Part shown: positions 43,523 to 52,390 of the stretch, piece by piece
How positions within the stretch are numbered: position 1 is the first letter of the stretch
How the letters are laid out: each line of letters opens with the position of its first letter
Source: Phenylobacterium haematophilum
GTDB lineage: Bacteria; Pseudomonadota; Alphaproteobacteria; Caulobacterales; Caulobacteraceae
Assembly: GCF_014196295.1 (NCBI RefSeq)
Contig: NZ_JACIDK010000003.1
Coordinates: 496,001 to 560,000, forward strand
Direction: 5' to 3'
Length of the DNA: 64,000 nt
Notes under the pieces: model-generated
What the model was told of the DNA's origin: nothing
Databases searched by the model: none
Seen by the model: the letters and a program-made list of their open reading frames with translations, nothing else
Made by a program: the position numbers and the translations under genes

Positions 43523-45838
43523 TCAGAAGTGGACCTTGGCCTCGATGCCGACCCGGCGGAACGCGTCCTGGGTCAGGCTCTGGGTGTAGCCCGCGCCCGT
43601 GGCGTTGGTGTCCAGGAAGCCGGTGCCGATGCCCGAGTAGAACTGCTCGTCCAGCAGGTTACGCGCGAAGACGGTGACGCCGTAACGCCCGTCCTGGCTC
43701 TGCAGCCCGACATTCATGTTCAGCAGACCGTAGCCCGGCTGGATGGTGTTCGGATCGCGGAAGGTGAAGAACACCGACGAGCGATAGCTGTAGGAAAGGT
43801 CCGCCGTCAGGTCGAACGGGATGGATTCCAGCTGACGGTTGTAGTTGGCGCTCAGGGTGTAGGACCACATCGGCGCGTTGGTCAGCGCGCTGCCGGTGAC
43901 TTCCTGGCGGCCGCCGACGCAGCCCAGGGCCGCAGTCTGGCCCGGATAGCACGCCGGGGCGAAGTCTTCGACCCGGGTGTCGGCATAGGCGACGTTGCCC
44001 GAGAACTGGAATTCCTGGTTCGGACGGTACTGGGTTTCCAGTTCGACGCCGCGCGAGCGCAGCAGGCCGGCGTTCGCCAGGGCGAAGCTGGTGGTGTTGG
44101 CGTCGTAGGTCTGGGCCTGGAAGTTCTCGATCTCGGTCTGGAACAGCGTGATGTTGAAGATCATCCGCCGGTCGAACGGCGTGGTGCGCAGGCCGACCTC
44201 GTAGTTGTTCACGATTTCCGGGGCCAGGACGTACTTGCCCGAGTTGACCGTCGCGGCGCTGAGGTTGTTCAGCAGGTTGATCGCCTTGCCTTTGTAGCCC
44301 CGTGAGTAGGTCGCATAGGCCATGACGTCGTCATTGACCTTGTACTGCAGGCCGAGCTTGCCCGAGACGTCGTCGTCGCTGGCGTTCAGGTGCGGGGCGT
44401 CGAGCGCCGGGCCGCCGAGGCTGGGAACCGCGGCGCGGGCGCCGGCCGGAATGGTGCGCAGGAAGCGCGCCTTCAGCTCCTCGTTGGTGTAGCGCAGGCC
44501 GCCGATCAGACGCAGCTGGTCGGTGACGTTGAAGGTCGCTTGGCCGAACGCGGCGTAGTTGCGGGTGCTGATCGCCCGATCGATGAAGTTCTGGAAGTAC
44601 TGACCGGCCGGCAGCACCTGGCCGAAGTTGCCGAGGATCTCGGTCGTCGTGGAGACGTCCTGGTCGAAGTAGAACAGGCCCGCCACGTACTCCAGCCGCT
44701 GCCCGGCCGGCGAGGTGATGCGCAGCTCCTGGCTGAACTGATCCTGCTTCTGGTGGGCGCTGTTGATGTTCAACATCGTCAGCGGACCGCCGTCGGCGTC
44801 GTTGTTGTCCTCGACCTCGAACGCCCGATAGGCGGTGATCGAGGTCAGGGTGAAGGCCTCGAACTCCTTGTTCATTTCGACCGAGGCGCCCCAGGTGCTC
44901 TGGTCGTTGAACGCCTTGCCGTCGAAGTTGGCCTCGCGGCTGTAGGGGCCGACCTCGACGCCGGTGAACAGCGAGGCGCGGGTCGGGCCGGTGGCGCCGA
45001 AGTAGCGCGTGGTCGGCAGGATCGAGCGCACGGTGCTGACGCAGCAGTCCTGGTCGGCGCGGGTGTAGTCGAGCGTGGCGAAGAGGTCGAAGCTGTCGTC
45101 CGGGCTCCAGACCAGCTTGCCGCGCAGGCCGTAGGAGTTGAGGCCGTTGTACTTCTTGCCATCGAACCTGTTGGTGATGATGCCCTCGGATTCATTGTAG
45201 AATCCAGAGATGCGGGCGGCCAGTTCGCCGCTCTTGATGGGGATCGAGACCGAGCCCTTGGCCCGCACCTCGTCAAAAGTGGCGTAGCTCAGCGAGGCGT
45301 CGGCCTCGAACTCGCTGAGGTTCGGGCGGGCGGTGACGATGTTGATCACGCCGGCCGCCGCGTTCTTGCCGAACAGCATGCCCTGCGGGCCGCGCAGCAC
45401 TTCGATCCGCTCGACGTCGTTGAAGTCGAAGAACGAGCCGGCGCTGCGGCCGATGACGACGCCGTCCAGCACCACCGACACGGTCGGCTCGACGCCGTCG
45501 GAGAAGTTGAGGGTGCCGAGGCCGCGCACCGACAGGCCCTGACCGCGGGTGTTGGCCGACGGGGTGAAGGTCAGCGACGGCGAAAGCTGCTGCAACTGCT
45601 GCAGGCCCGAGACATGGCTGTCGGCCAGCGCCTGGGCGGAGACGACGTTCACAGACACAGGCACGTCCTGCAGGCGCTCGGTGCGCTTCTGGGCGGTGAC
45701 CACCAGTTCGCCGAGGGTGAACTCTTCTTCCTGGGCGGCGGCGGCGCCGGCTGAGCTGAGCGCGGCGGCCGCGGCGACTCCGGCCAGCAGCGCGTGCCGG
45801 GTGAGCGCGGAAGACCGCGTGAAGGCAGTGTGGAACAT
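43523..45838 (-). CDS. TonB-dependent receptor (sulfatase-associated)
   Basis: 771 residues from the ATG at 45838 (GGGGGAAGC upstream); the frame opens earlier but the signal peptide starts here (ALTRHALLAGVAAAAALSSA). TonB-box-like LGELVVTAQKRTERLQDVPV, plug SVRGLGTLNFSDGVEPTVSV with RGPQGMLFGKNAAAGVINIV, barrel ending in GIEAKVHF. No STN domain. Architecture is of the IPR000531-type receptors common in Caulobacterales and sphingomonads for organic nutrients. Its promoter shares a 28-bp element with the sulfatase gene, so its cargo may be a sulfated compound. Confidence 0.93.
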   Translation of the reverse strand: MFHTAFTRSSALTRHALLAGVAAAAALSSAGAAAAQEEEFTLGELVVTAQKRTERLQDVPVSVNVVSAQALADSHVSGLQQLQQLSPSLTFTPSANTRGQGLSVRGLGTLNFSDGVEPTVSVVLDGVVIGRSAGSFFDFNDVERIEVLRGPQGMLFGKNAAAGVINIVTARPNLSEFEADASLSYATFDEVRAKGSVSIPIKSGELAARISGFYNESEGIITNRFDGKKYNGLNSYGLRGKLVWSPDDSFDLFATLDYTRADQDCCVSTVRSILPTTRYFGATGPTRASLFTGVEVGPYSREANFDGKAFNDQSTWGASVEMNKEFEAFTLTSITAYRAFEVEDNNDADGGPLTMLNINSAHQKQDQFSQELRITSPAGQRLEYVAGLFYFDQDVSTTTEILGNFGQVLPAGQYFQNFIDRAISTRNYAAFGQATFNVTDQLRLIGGLRYTNEELKARFLRTIPAGARAAVPSLGGPALDAPHLNASDDDVSGKLGLQYKVNDDVMAYATYSRGYKGKAINLLNNLSAATVNSGKYVLAPEIVNNYEVGLRTTPFDRRMIFNITLFQTEIENFQAQTYDANTTSFALANAGLLRSRGVELETQYRPNQEFQFSGNVAYADTRVEDFAPACYPGQTAALGCVGGRQEVTGSALTNAPMWSYTLSANYNRQLESIPFDLTADLSYSYRSSVFFTFRDPNTIQPGYGLLNMNVGLQSQDGRYGVTVFARNLLDEQFYSGIGTGFLDTNATGAGYTQSLTQDAFRRVGIEAKVHF

Positions 45839-45941
45839 GCTTCCCCCAATTTGTTGTTCGCCAACCGTGGCGGCGTGACATCGCGATCGCGGCGCACTGG
45901 GCGCCGGCGTCAACGCGGCGGAGGTTTCTTCGCCAGGCTCA

Positions 45942-45969
45942 ATTATGTCAACGCGAAAGTATCGTAATT
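45942..45969 (-). promoter_or_regulatory. Shared regulatory element, copy B, with promoter of the TonB receptor
   Basis: Read on the minus strand: AATTACGATACT-N5-GTTGACATAAT, identical at 23 fixed positions to copy A. TTGACA (45951 down to 45946) is followed after 17 bp by GAAACCT (45928-45922), exactly as at copy A. It lies 103 bp before the receptor ATG. Confidence 0.8.
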
Positions 45970-46090
45970 GGGCGGGCGGGGATGTTTTGCGGCGGGACCC
46001 TGGCGCCGCTAACACAGTCGCGACGGCGCGAGTCGCCGCATTCTCGACAACCTTCGCCGCTTCCTTCGCCGGCTAATGTGGATTTCCCCG

Positions 46091-46906
46091 ATGCGTCAGC
46101 CCTTCGCCGCGGTCGTCGCCGTGGCGGTGCTCGCCGCCGGCGCCGCGCAGGCCCAGAACTCTCCCGCCGCCCAGCGCGTGCTCGACAAGGCGCGCGCCGC
46201 CTCGGGCGGTTCGTCCGGCTGGAACATGCTGCGCGGCGTGCATGAGGTGAGCGAGGAGGCCGGCAAGCCAGTCGAGCGCTGGCTCGATCCGCTTCGCTAT
46301 GGCCTGCGCCAGGAGACCCGGACCGACAGCGGGGCCAAACTGATCCAGGGCTACAACGGCGCGGCCGAGTGGCGGATCCTTGCCAGCGGCGCGGCCACCG
46401 GCTCGGACCGGGGACCGTACCTTGCCAAGGTGCGGGGCGAGGCCTTCTTCGCCGCCTACGGCTACTTCTATCCGAGCCGCTTCGACCTGCGCAGCACCCA
46501 CGAAGGGGTGCGCCAGCACCAGGGCCGCAGCTACGAGGTGTTGCGCGTGCAGCCGGCCGGCGGGGCGCCGCGCGATCTGTGGTTTGACGCCCGCAGCGGC
46601 ATGCTCGGCCGCATGGTCGAGCACGACGGCCAGGGCGCGCCGACGACCTACGAGATGTCCGACTACCGCCGGGTCGGGGCGGTGACGATCCCGCACCGGG
46701 TGGTGATCAGCGGCGGCGCCCTGGCCGCGCCGCGCGAGCGGATCGTCAAGAAGGTCGACTTCCTGCCAGCCGACCGGGCGATGTTCAGCCTGCCGCCGCC
46801 GGCGCCGCCCAAGCCCGAGCCGGCGGCCGAGCCGGTCGCGGCGCCCGAACCGCCGCCGGCCAAGCCCAAGCCGAAGCCCGCCTGGCGTCGCTGGCTCGAC
46901 CGCTGA
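46091..46906 (+). CDS. Exported protein with Pro/Lys-rich C-terminal tail, unknown function
   Basis: 271 residues from the ATG at 46091, which gives a clean signal peptide (MRQPFAAVVAVAVLAAGAAQ); the ATG at 46076 is an alternative and neither has a clear ribosome binding site. The middle part (SYEVLRVQPAGGAPRDLWFD; GMLGRMVEHDGQGAPTTYEM) has the strand pattern of LolA/LolB-like lipoprotein-binding folds, which is a guess. The last 37 residues are Pro/Ala/Lys-rich with alternating KP and PEP, like a periplasm-spanning linker, and end in AWRRWLDR. It is divergent from the sulfatase-associated TonB receptor. Confidence 0.7.
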   Translation: MRQPFAAVVAVAVLAAGAAQAQNSPAAQRVLDKARAASGGSSGWNMLRGVHEVSEEAGKPVERWLDPLRYGLRQETRTDSGAKLIQGYNGAAEWRILASGAATGSDRGPYLAKVRGEAFFAAYGYFYPSRFDLRSTHEGVRQHQGRSYEVLRVQPAGGAPRDLWFDARSGMLGRMVEHDGQGAPTTYEMSDYRRVGAVTIPHRVVISGGALAAPRERIVKKVDFLPADRAMFSLPPPAPPKPEPAAEPVAAPEPPPAKPKPKPAWRRWLDR

Positions 46907-46912
46907 GGCGGC

Positions 46913-48094
46913 TCAAAACAGCAGCGCCTTCAACTCGCCGATCACCATCTGCGCGGGCATCGACAGGAACATCGCCGGGACGAACGGGGCCAGGGTGGCG
47001 GCCGCCAGCATCAGCAGGCTGCGCGGATCGACCGGGATGAAGCGCATCGAATAGACGTTCGAGACCACCTGATAGAGGTCGATGGCGGCCGAGAAGTCCG
47101 GCTCCGACAGCATCGGCCGTTCGTCGCCGCTGAACCAGCTCCGTTCGAACTGCACGCCCATCTCGCTGGCCAGGACGCCGTATTCCAGCGCCCCCTGCCG
47201 CCAGGACTGCATCAGCGGCCGCATGAAGAACAGCAGCGGCCCGACCGCCAGGGTCATCGCCAGCGCCGCCACGCCGCCGATCAGCAACAGATTGGTGAAG
47301 GGCGTGGCCAGATCGTGCCGATAGACGTAGCCGAACCGGCCGGCGACGATGGCCCCCAGGCCCATGCCGACGATGCAGAAGGCCCGCACGGACTGCGAAA
47401 GGAAGCCGAGCCCGCCGGCCTGGTCGGGATGCGCCGACACCAGCCTCAGGTTCATCTGCGAGACCTCGCGCAGGAACCAGGCCCAGTTGGCGATTCGCCA
47501 CAGCCAGCCGAGCAGCAGGGCCAGCAGCAGCGGCACGCTGACCACGCCGTGCCACCATCCGGCCGGCGACAGTCCGCCGGCGTCGGGCGCCACTTGCCAT
47601 GCCGCCTGCCGCAGGATCTGGGGCTCGAGCATTACGATGACCGCAACCTGCGAATAGACGAGCAGGATGACGATCGCCTCGGCCCACAGCGAGTGGACGC
47701 GCCGGCGGGTGGCTTCGAGCGCCTCGCGCACCCGACGCTGATCGTCCTCGCCGAGCAGACCCGAGACTTGGAAATGATAAGCGATGCGCCCGAGCCGCCG
47801 CGCGCAGACGACGTGGCCCAGCACCAGCAGCGGGGCGGCGATCGCGTAGCGCGCGTGCACCCCGATGTCCTCGACGAAGCTGTAGAGGACGCCGGGCCGC
47901 CCCAGCACGATGTCAATGGCGACCAGCACGGCCAGCGGGATCCAGGCGATGCCGAAGGTCAGCACTGCCCGGACGGTGGCGTTCGGGGCGATGGGCGAAG
48001 GCAGGCGCGCCAGCGCCGTCAGCCGCCGGGGCGGGCCGCCCTCGAAGATCGACTCGACGCCGAACGTCGGCGGGATGGCTGCCTGATGGACCAA
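46913..48094 (-). CDS. Polytopic membrane protein of unknown function
   Basis: 393 residues from a TTG at 48094, chosen because AAAGGA lies 8 bases upstream and because a start at 48265 would run into the divergent gene and add a low-complexity extension. About six to seven hydrophobic segments (LTFGIAWIPLAVLVAIDIVL; YAIAAPLLVLGHVVC; VVSVPLLLALLLGWLW; NLLLIGGVAALAMTLAVGPL; LLMLAAATLAPFVPAMFL). There is a cytoplasmic charged stretch (GEDDQRRVREALEATRRRVH). No named family recognised. Confidence 0.7.
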   Translation of the reverse strand: MVHQAAIPPTFGVESIFEGGPPRRLTALARLPSPIAPNATVRAVLTFGIAWIPLAVLVAIDIVLGRPGVLYSFVEDIGVHARYAIAAPLLVLGHVVCARRLGRIAYHFQVSGLLGEDDQRRVREALEATRRRVHSLWAEAIVILLVYSQVAVIVMLEPQILRQAAWQVAPDAGGLSPAGWWHGVVSVPLLLALLLGWLWRIANWAWFLREVSQMNLRLVSAHPDQAGGLGFLSQSVRAFCIVGMGLGAIVAGRFGYVYRHDLATPFTNLLLIGGVAALAMTLAVGPLLFFMRPLMQSWRQGALEYGVLASEMGVQFERSWFSGDERPMLSEPDFSAAIDLYQVVSNVYSMRFIPVDPRSLLMLAAATLAPFVPAMFLSMPAQMVIGELKALLF

Positions 48095-48257
48095 GGTCGG
48101 CGTCCTTTCGCCCGCGAAGCTTGGGCGCGCGGGCGCTGGCCCGGCAATCGGGTCTTCTACCGATGTCGGATTGCGGGGCGCTGGTTCGTCCTTGGCCCAT
48201 GCCCCGTTTAGGGGCGCAATCGCGGGCGCGGCGCGCCGCCCTGGTGAGGAGGACGAC

Positions 48258-48734
48258 ATGCACAAGATCCACCCGTTCCTGTGGTTCGACGGCCAGGCCC
48301 ACGAGGCGGCCGAGCTCTACGTCTCGCTGTTCCCGAATTCGAAGATCGTTTCGACGACGCGCTATCCGCCCGGATCGCCGGGCGGCATGGACGGCCAGGT
48401 GATGACGGTGGAGTTCGAGCTGGACGGCCAGCGGTTCACCGCGCTGAACGGCGGGCCGCACTTCAAGTTCAACGAGGCCGTGTCGTTCGTTATCGATTGC
48501 GAGGACCAGGCCGAGGTCGATCGCTACTGGGACGGGCTGATCGCCGGCGGCGGCGCCCCCAGCCAGTGCGCCTGGCTGAAGGACCGCTTCGGGGTGTCAT
48601 GGCAGGTGGTGCCCAAGGCGCTGCCCCGGCTGATGAGCGACCCGGATCCGGCCAAGGCCGGGCGGGTGGTCCAGGCCATGCTGAAGATGAGCAAGATCAT
48701 CGTCGCCGACCTGGAAGCCGCCCACGCGGGCTAG
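48258..48734 (+). CDS. PhnB-type VOC family protein
   Basis: 158 residues from the ATG at 48258 (GAGGAGGACGAC upstream). MHKIHPFLWFDGQAHEAAEL, then YVSLFPNSKIV, FTALNGGPHFKFNEAVSFVI and SWQVVPKALPRLMSDPDPAK are typical of the 3-demethylubiquinone-methyltransferase-like/PhnB group of VOC proteins, whose function is mostly unknown. It is divergent from the membrane protein and converges on the acid phosphatase through CTAG. Confidence 0.88.
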   Translation: MHKIHPFLWFDGQAHEAAELYVSLFPNSKIVSTTRYPPGSPGGMDGQVMTVEFELDGQRFTALNGGPHFKFNEAVSFVIDCEDQAEVDRYWDGLIAGGGAPSQCAWLKDRFGVSWQVVPKALPRLMSDPDPAKAGRVVQAMLKMSKIIVADLEAAHAG

Positions 48735-49564
48735 CCGTTCGCCAGGGCCGCGGTCTCGGCCGCGCAGTCGCGGGTCGGCAGGTGGCCGGCGGCGCGGGCG
48801 GCGAGGATCTCGGCCTTGGCCGCTTCTATGTCGGCCTTGAAGTCGGCGTTGTCGTGCAGCTTGGCGACCGTCGCCGCGCCCATCATCCGCCCTTCCTCGG
48901 TGTCGCTCAGCCAGTGGACGTTGCAGACCACGCGGCTCTGGGTGAAGGCGCGGCCGCGATGCAGGACCTCGGTGGCGCGGTCGGGCGCAGCCTCGGCCAG
49001 GATCAACGCCCAGCCCCAGCCGATGGCGCTATGGCCGGAGGGATATGAGCCGTCCTTGCGCAACTCGGCCTCGTCCTGCGGCGTGCACATCGGGGCGTTG
49101 TTGACCATGAAGGGCCGCGGCCGCTGGAATTTGGTCTTGGTCGGATAGGTCGACAGGCCGGTGTCGACCAGGGTCCGGCGGAGCATGGTGTAGAGCCGCG
49201 GCGTGGTCTCGGGGCTGACCTTGACGCCCAGCGCGCAGGAGAAGGTCTCGGCGGCGGCCGGGAACTTCAGTTCCGCGTCCTGCACCGCCACCGACCATCG
49301 CGCGCTGCCGTTCAGCTCGACGGCCGCCTTGGCTGAGGCGTCGTCTCGCGCCTGGGCCGGAGAGCCCGCCGCCGGTGGACCAGGGAGGATCGCCAGGCTG
49401 TTGGGCGCGCTGCCCATCTGCATGTAGCCCGCCAGGTAGCCGGGGCGGATTTCGGGGATCGGCTTCGGCTCGGCCTTGGCCTCGACCTGCGGCGCCTGGC
49501 CGCCCGGCGCCGCGCAACTCGCCGCCATCGCCGCGATCGCCGCCACCCATGCATGCCTGATCAT
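48731..49564 (-). CDS. Class A (PhoN/PAP2-type) acid phosphatase lipoprotein
   Basis: 277 residues from the ATG at 49564 (GGGAGACGGCG upstream). The signal ends in a lipobox (AAMAASC, Cys17), so it should be a membrane-anchored periplasmic lipoprotein. The three PAP2 signature blocks are intact: KTKFQRPRP, GSYPSGHSA and SRVVCNVHWLSD with the catalytic His residues. Such enzymes release phosphate from phosphomonoesters at acid pH. Lipid anchoring is less usual than the soluble periplasmic form. Confidence 0.9.
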   Translation of the reverse strand: MIRHAWVAAIAAMAASCAAPGGQAPQVEAKAEPKPIPEIRPGYLAGYMQMGSAPNSLAILPGPPAAGSPAQARDDASAKAAVELNGSARWSVAVQDAELKFPAAAETFSCALGVKVSPETTPRLYTMLRRTLVDTGLSTYPTKTKFQRPRPFMVNNAPMCTPQDEAELRKDGSYPSGHSAIGWGWALILAEAAPDRATEVLHRGRAFTQSRVVCNVHWLSDTEEGRMMGAATVAKLHDNADFKADIEAAKAEILAARAAGHLPTRDCAAETAALANG

Positions 49565-49683
49565 CGCCGTCTCCCTCGCTGTCGATTCCTTGCACCCTAG
49601 GCGAGTGACCATACGTCAGCATATCGGGCGGGCTCCTGATCCTGACATTGAACCGCCACGCCGCGCGGCGCATGCTGGGGGCC

Positions 49684-49959
49684 ATGGAACGTCGCGCGAT
49701 CAGATTGCGCATAACCGGAGAGGTGCAGGGCGTCGGCTATCGTTGGTGGGCCGAGCGTCAGGCGCGAAGGCTGGCCGTGGACGGATGGGTGCGCAATTGC
49801 CCCGACGGATCGGTTGAGTTGCTGGCGATCGGCGACGAGGTCGCGCTCGAGCGGCTGACCGAGGCCTGCCGCGGCGGGCCGCCGACGGCGTCGGTGGCCG
49901 GCGTGCAGACCTTGGCCGCAGACGACGACGGCAGCCTAGGGTTCGCGGCGCGCAGCTAG
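49684..49959 (+). CDS. acyP: Acylphosphatase
   Basis: 91 residues from the ATG at 49684. The acylphosphatase signature is intact: IRLRITGEVQGVGYRWWAER with the catalytic Arg, and GWVRNCPDGSVELLAIG with the catalytic Asn. It hydrolyses acyl phosphates such as acetyl or carbamoyl phosphate in the cytoplasm. Length is normal for the family. Confidence 0.93.
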   Translation: MERRAIRLRITGEVQGVGYRWWAERQARRLAVDGWVRNCPDGSVELLAIGDEVALERLTEACRGGPPTASVAGVQTLAADDDGSLGFAARS

Positions 49960-50049
49960 GCCCTGCGACAGGTCGGCGCATTTTCGCCGCAGGCGGGTGT
50001 CATCGGCGGCGCGCGACCCTAGATTTGCGGCTTAGCCAGGGAGCCGAAC

Positions 50050-50643
50050 GTGGACGGACAGCTTCATCGCCGCCGCTTGATGCAGGCGGCGCTCGCGACT
50101 TTCGCCGCCGGTGCGGCCTGGCCGGCCCTGGCTGCCGCGACCCCGGCGCTCGTCTCGGTGGCCCGCCGCGGGCTGGAGCGGGCTGGCGACAGCGTGCGCT
50201 ATCGCGACATCGTCGGGATCGCCGACTTCACGGCGGCCTCCAAGACGCCCCGCTTCCATCTCGTCGACCTGCGCAACGGCGCGACGACCAGCCTGCTGGT
50301 GTCGCACGGACGCGGGTCCGATCCCGGCCACAGCGGCTGGCTGCGCTCGTTCTCCAACGAGGTCGGATCGGCGGCGACGTCGCAGGGCGCCTACGTCACC
50401 GGCGACTACTATGTCGGCAAGCACGGCCGCTCGATGCGGCTGCAGGGGCTCGATCGCTCCAATAGCAACGCCGAGTCGCGGGCCATCGTCGTGCACGGCG
50501 CCTGGTACGTTAGTCCGAAGATGGTCGCCCAACACGGCATGCTCGGCCGCAGCGAAGGCTGCTTCGCCTTCGACGAGGCCGATCTGCCGCAGGTGCTGGC
50601 CCGGCTGGGGCCGGGCCGGCTGCTGCTGGCCGGTAAGTACTAG
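50050..50643 (+). CDS. Exported murein L,D-transpeptidase catalytic-domain (YkuD_2-like) protein
   Basis: 197 residues from a GTG at 50050 with GGGAG 6 bases upstream. N-terminal export signal (RRRLMQAALATFAAGAAWPA, twin-arginine-like start). The active-site region is IVVHGAWYVSPKMVAQHGML followed by GRSEGCFAFDEADL, with conserved His and the nucleophile Cys in S-E-G-C-F. These proteins are related to enzymes that cross-link peptidoglycan through meso-DAP residues. Converges with enoyl-CoA hydratase through CTAG. Confidence 0.85.
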   Translation: MDGQLHRRRLMQAALATFAAGAAWPALAAATPALVSVARRGLERAGDSVRYRDIVGIADFTAASKTPRFHLVDLRNGATTSLLVSHGRGSDPGHSGWLRSFSNEVGSAATSQGAYVTGDYYVGKHGRSMRLQGLDRSNSNAESRAIVVHGAWYVSPKMVAQHGMLGRSEGCFAFDEADLPQVLARLGPGRLLLAGKY

Positions 50644-51464
50644 CGGCCCTGGAAGTCGGCCGGGCGCTTTTCCAGGAAGGACGTCATCCCCTCCTTGAAG
50701 TCCTGGGTGCGGATCAGCTGCAGGAACTGCAGATAGACGTGGTGGACGTGGTCGTTGAACGTCTCCGACAGGCCCATTCGCATCAGCCGCTTGGCCGACT
50801 GCACCGCCAGCGGGGCGTTGGCCGCCATCTCCAGGGCGATCTCGCGGGTCTTGGCGGCCAGTTCCGCGTCGGGGACCACGTGGTTGACCAGGCCGAGTTC
50901 CAGGCTCTCCTTGGCCGACAGCGTGCGGCCGGTGAAGATCAGCTCGGCCGCCTTCGCCCAGCCCAGCAGCCGCGGCAGGATCCAGGTGCCGCCGCTTTCC
51001 GGCACCACCCCGCGCTTGACGAAGGCCGCGGCCATCTTGGCGCTCTCGCCGGCGATGCGGATGTCGCAGCCCATGGCGGTGTCCATGCCGTAGCCGGCGG
51101 CTGAGCCGTTCAGCGCGCAGATGGTCGGCTTGTCCATGGCGAACAGCACGGTCGGCGGGGTGTTGCGCAAGTCGATGTTCACCGAAACGGTCGAGACCTG
51201 CTTGTCCGAGCCGATGCCCGAGCCCTGCGTGGCGTCGACCAGGTCGAGTCCGGCGCAGAACGCGCGGCCCGTGCCGGTCAGCACGATGACCCGGACCGCG
51301 GGGTCCTCGTTGGCCTTGATCAAAAGTTGGGTCAGGCGGGCCAGCATCGGTCCCGAAATGGTGTTCAGTCGCTCGGGCCGGTTCAGGGTGAGAGTGGCGA
51401 TGCCGTCAGCCACCTCGTAGAGAACCTCTTCCGACTTGGGGGTCGTTTCCACCGCCGCGCTCAT
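50640..51464 (-). CDS. Enoyl-CoA hydratase/isomerase family protein
   Basis: 274 residues. Crotonase-fold signatures: LTLNRPERLNTISGPMLARL, the oxyanion-hole RAFCAGLDLVD and ALNGSAAGYGMDTAMGCDIR, then VKRGVVPESGGTWILPRLLG. The second catalytic Glu (in VPESGG) is present; at the position of the first Glu there is Asp (GYGMDTA), which is seen in isomerase or other branches. Acts on acyl-CoA thioesters; exact reaction unknown. Confidence 0.9.
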   Translation of the reverse strand: MSAAVETTPKSEEVLYEVADGIATLTLNRPERLNTISGPMLARLTQLLIKANEDPAVRVIVLTGTGRAFCAGLDLVDATQGSGIGSDKQVSTVSVNIDLRNTPPTVLFAMDKPTICALNGSAAGYGMDTAMGCDIRIAGESAKMAAAFVKRGVVPESGGTWILPRLLGWAKAAELIFTGRTLSAKESLELGLVNHVVPDAELAAKTREIALEMAANAPLAVQSAKRLMRMGLSETFNDHVHHVYLQFLQLIRTQDFKEGMTSFLEKRPADFQGR

Positions 51465-51532
51465 CGTCGCTTCCCTTTATGGCGTAAATTAATGGGGCCA
51501 GCCTATGCGCGGCGTAGGGGAGCGGCAAGGGC

Positions 51533-51850
51533 CTAGGAGGCGCGGCGCCGCGAACTGACCAGCAGCCAGAGCCCGATTATGATCGCCAGCTGGCAGAGCG
51601 CGGCCAACGCTGCGCTCATGGCCAGGCCGAGAGTCATCATCACCCGGTCGCAGGCCTGGGTGTCGCAGTTGAAGACGATGATCTGGGCGATGAGGCCGGC
51701 TGCGCCGATCAGGGTGAGCAATGCGCCCGCCGCCGCTCGTCCTGGCGACAGACGAAGCGGCGGAGGAGCGCCGGGCGGCGGATCGAGGGAGGACCGCCGC
51801 GGACCGAGCTGTCGCTGCGGCGTCTTCAGAGGGTCGGACAGAAGCGCCAT
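51533..51850 (-). CDS. Small membrane protein of unknown function
   Basis: 105 residues with a Pro/Arg-rich N-terminus and two hydrophobic helices (AAAGALLTLIGAAGLIAQII; LGLAMSAALAALCQLAIIIG) separated by a short loop with two cysteines (FNCDTQACDRV). No family recognised. Confidence 0.6.
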   Translation of the reverse strand: MALLSDPLKTPQRQLGPRRSSLDPPPGAPPPLRLSPGRAAAGALLTLIGAAGLIAQIIVFNCDTQACDRVMMTLGLAMSAALAALCQLAIIIGLWLLVSSRRRAS

Positions 51851-51914
51851 AGCAACCTCCTGGTCACTGCAACGTCCGAATAGAGGCCTTGGATGCAGTC
51901 CGCCTTGATCGTCG

Positions 51915-52358
51915 TCAAAGCCGCGCGGCGCGGTCCTTGCGCATGCGCCAGACCTCGTGCTCGCCGCCGGCGAAGGCGATGGTCTTGATCCCCTCGACCA
52001 CGAACCCGAGCCGCTCGTAGAAGCGCCGGGCGTTGGGATTGACGGTGAACACCGACAGCGTCAGCGGACCGTCCGTCTGCGCCTCCGCCCACGCCATCAT
52101 CAGCGCTCCGACGCCCTTGCCCTGCGCCGCCGGACCGACGAACACGTTGGACACGTGGGCGCCGACCACTTCGATGAAGCCGACGATCTCCCCGTCCACG
52201 ACCGCCACGGCGCGCTGGTCGGCCGGCTCCAGCGGCTCGTGCGGGCCGAACGACTCCGGCGGCATGTGCGCGCCGTACGACGTCAGCGCCGCTGAGGCGG
52301 CGATGGCTTGGCACGCCGGGCGATCGGCTTCGGCGAAGGGGCGGATCTGGACGCTCAT
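51915..52358 (-). CDS. GNAT family N-acetyltransferase
   Basis: 147 residues. The acetyl-CoA-binding motif A is visible (VSNVFVGPAAQGKGVGALMM) and motif B near the C-terminus (LSVFTVNPNARRFYERLGFV). GNAT proteins transfer an acetyl group from acetyl-CoA to an amine; the substrate is unknown. Stands alone on the minus strand, 64 bp downstream of the small membrane gene's ATG side. Confidence 0.9.
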   Translation of the reverse strand: MSVQIRPFAEADRPACQAIAASAALTSYGAHMPPESFGPHEPLEPADQRAVAVVDGEIVGFIEVVGAHVSNVFVGPAAQGKGVGALMMAWAEAQTDGPLTLSVFTVNPNARRFYERLGFVVEGIKTIAFAGGEHEVWRMRKDRAARL

Positions 52359-52390
52359 CTAGCGACTTTGCGTCAGACGCGGCCCGGCGG

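Noticed and set aside
48095..48265. ATG start for the polytopic membrane protein at 48265 or 48259
   Set aside because: It would overlap the divergent gene's start region and adds a Pro/Ala-rich tail; the TTG at 48094 has AAAGGA 8 bases upstream.
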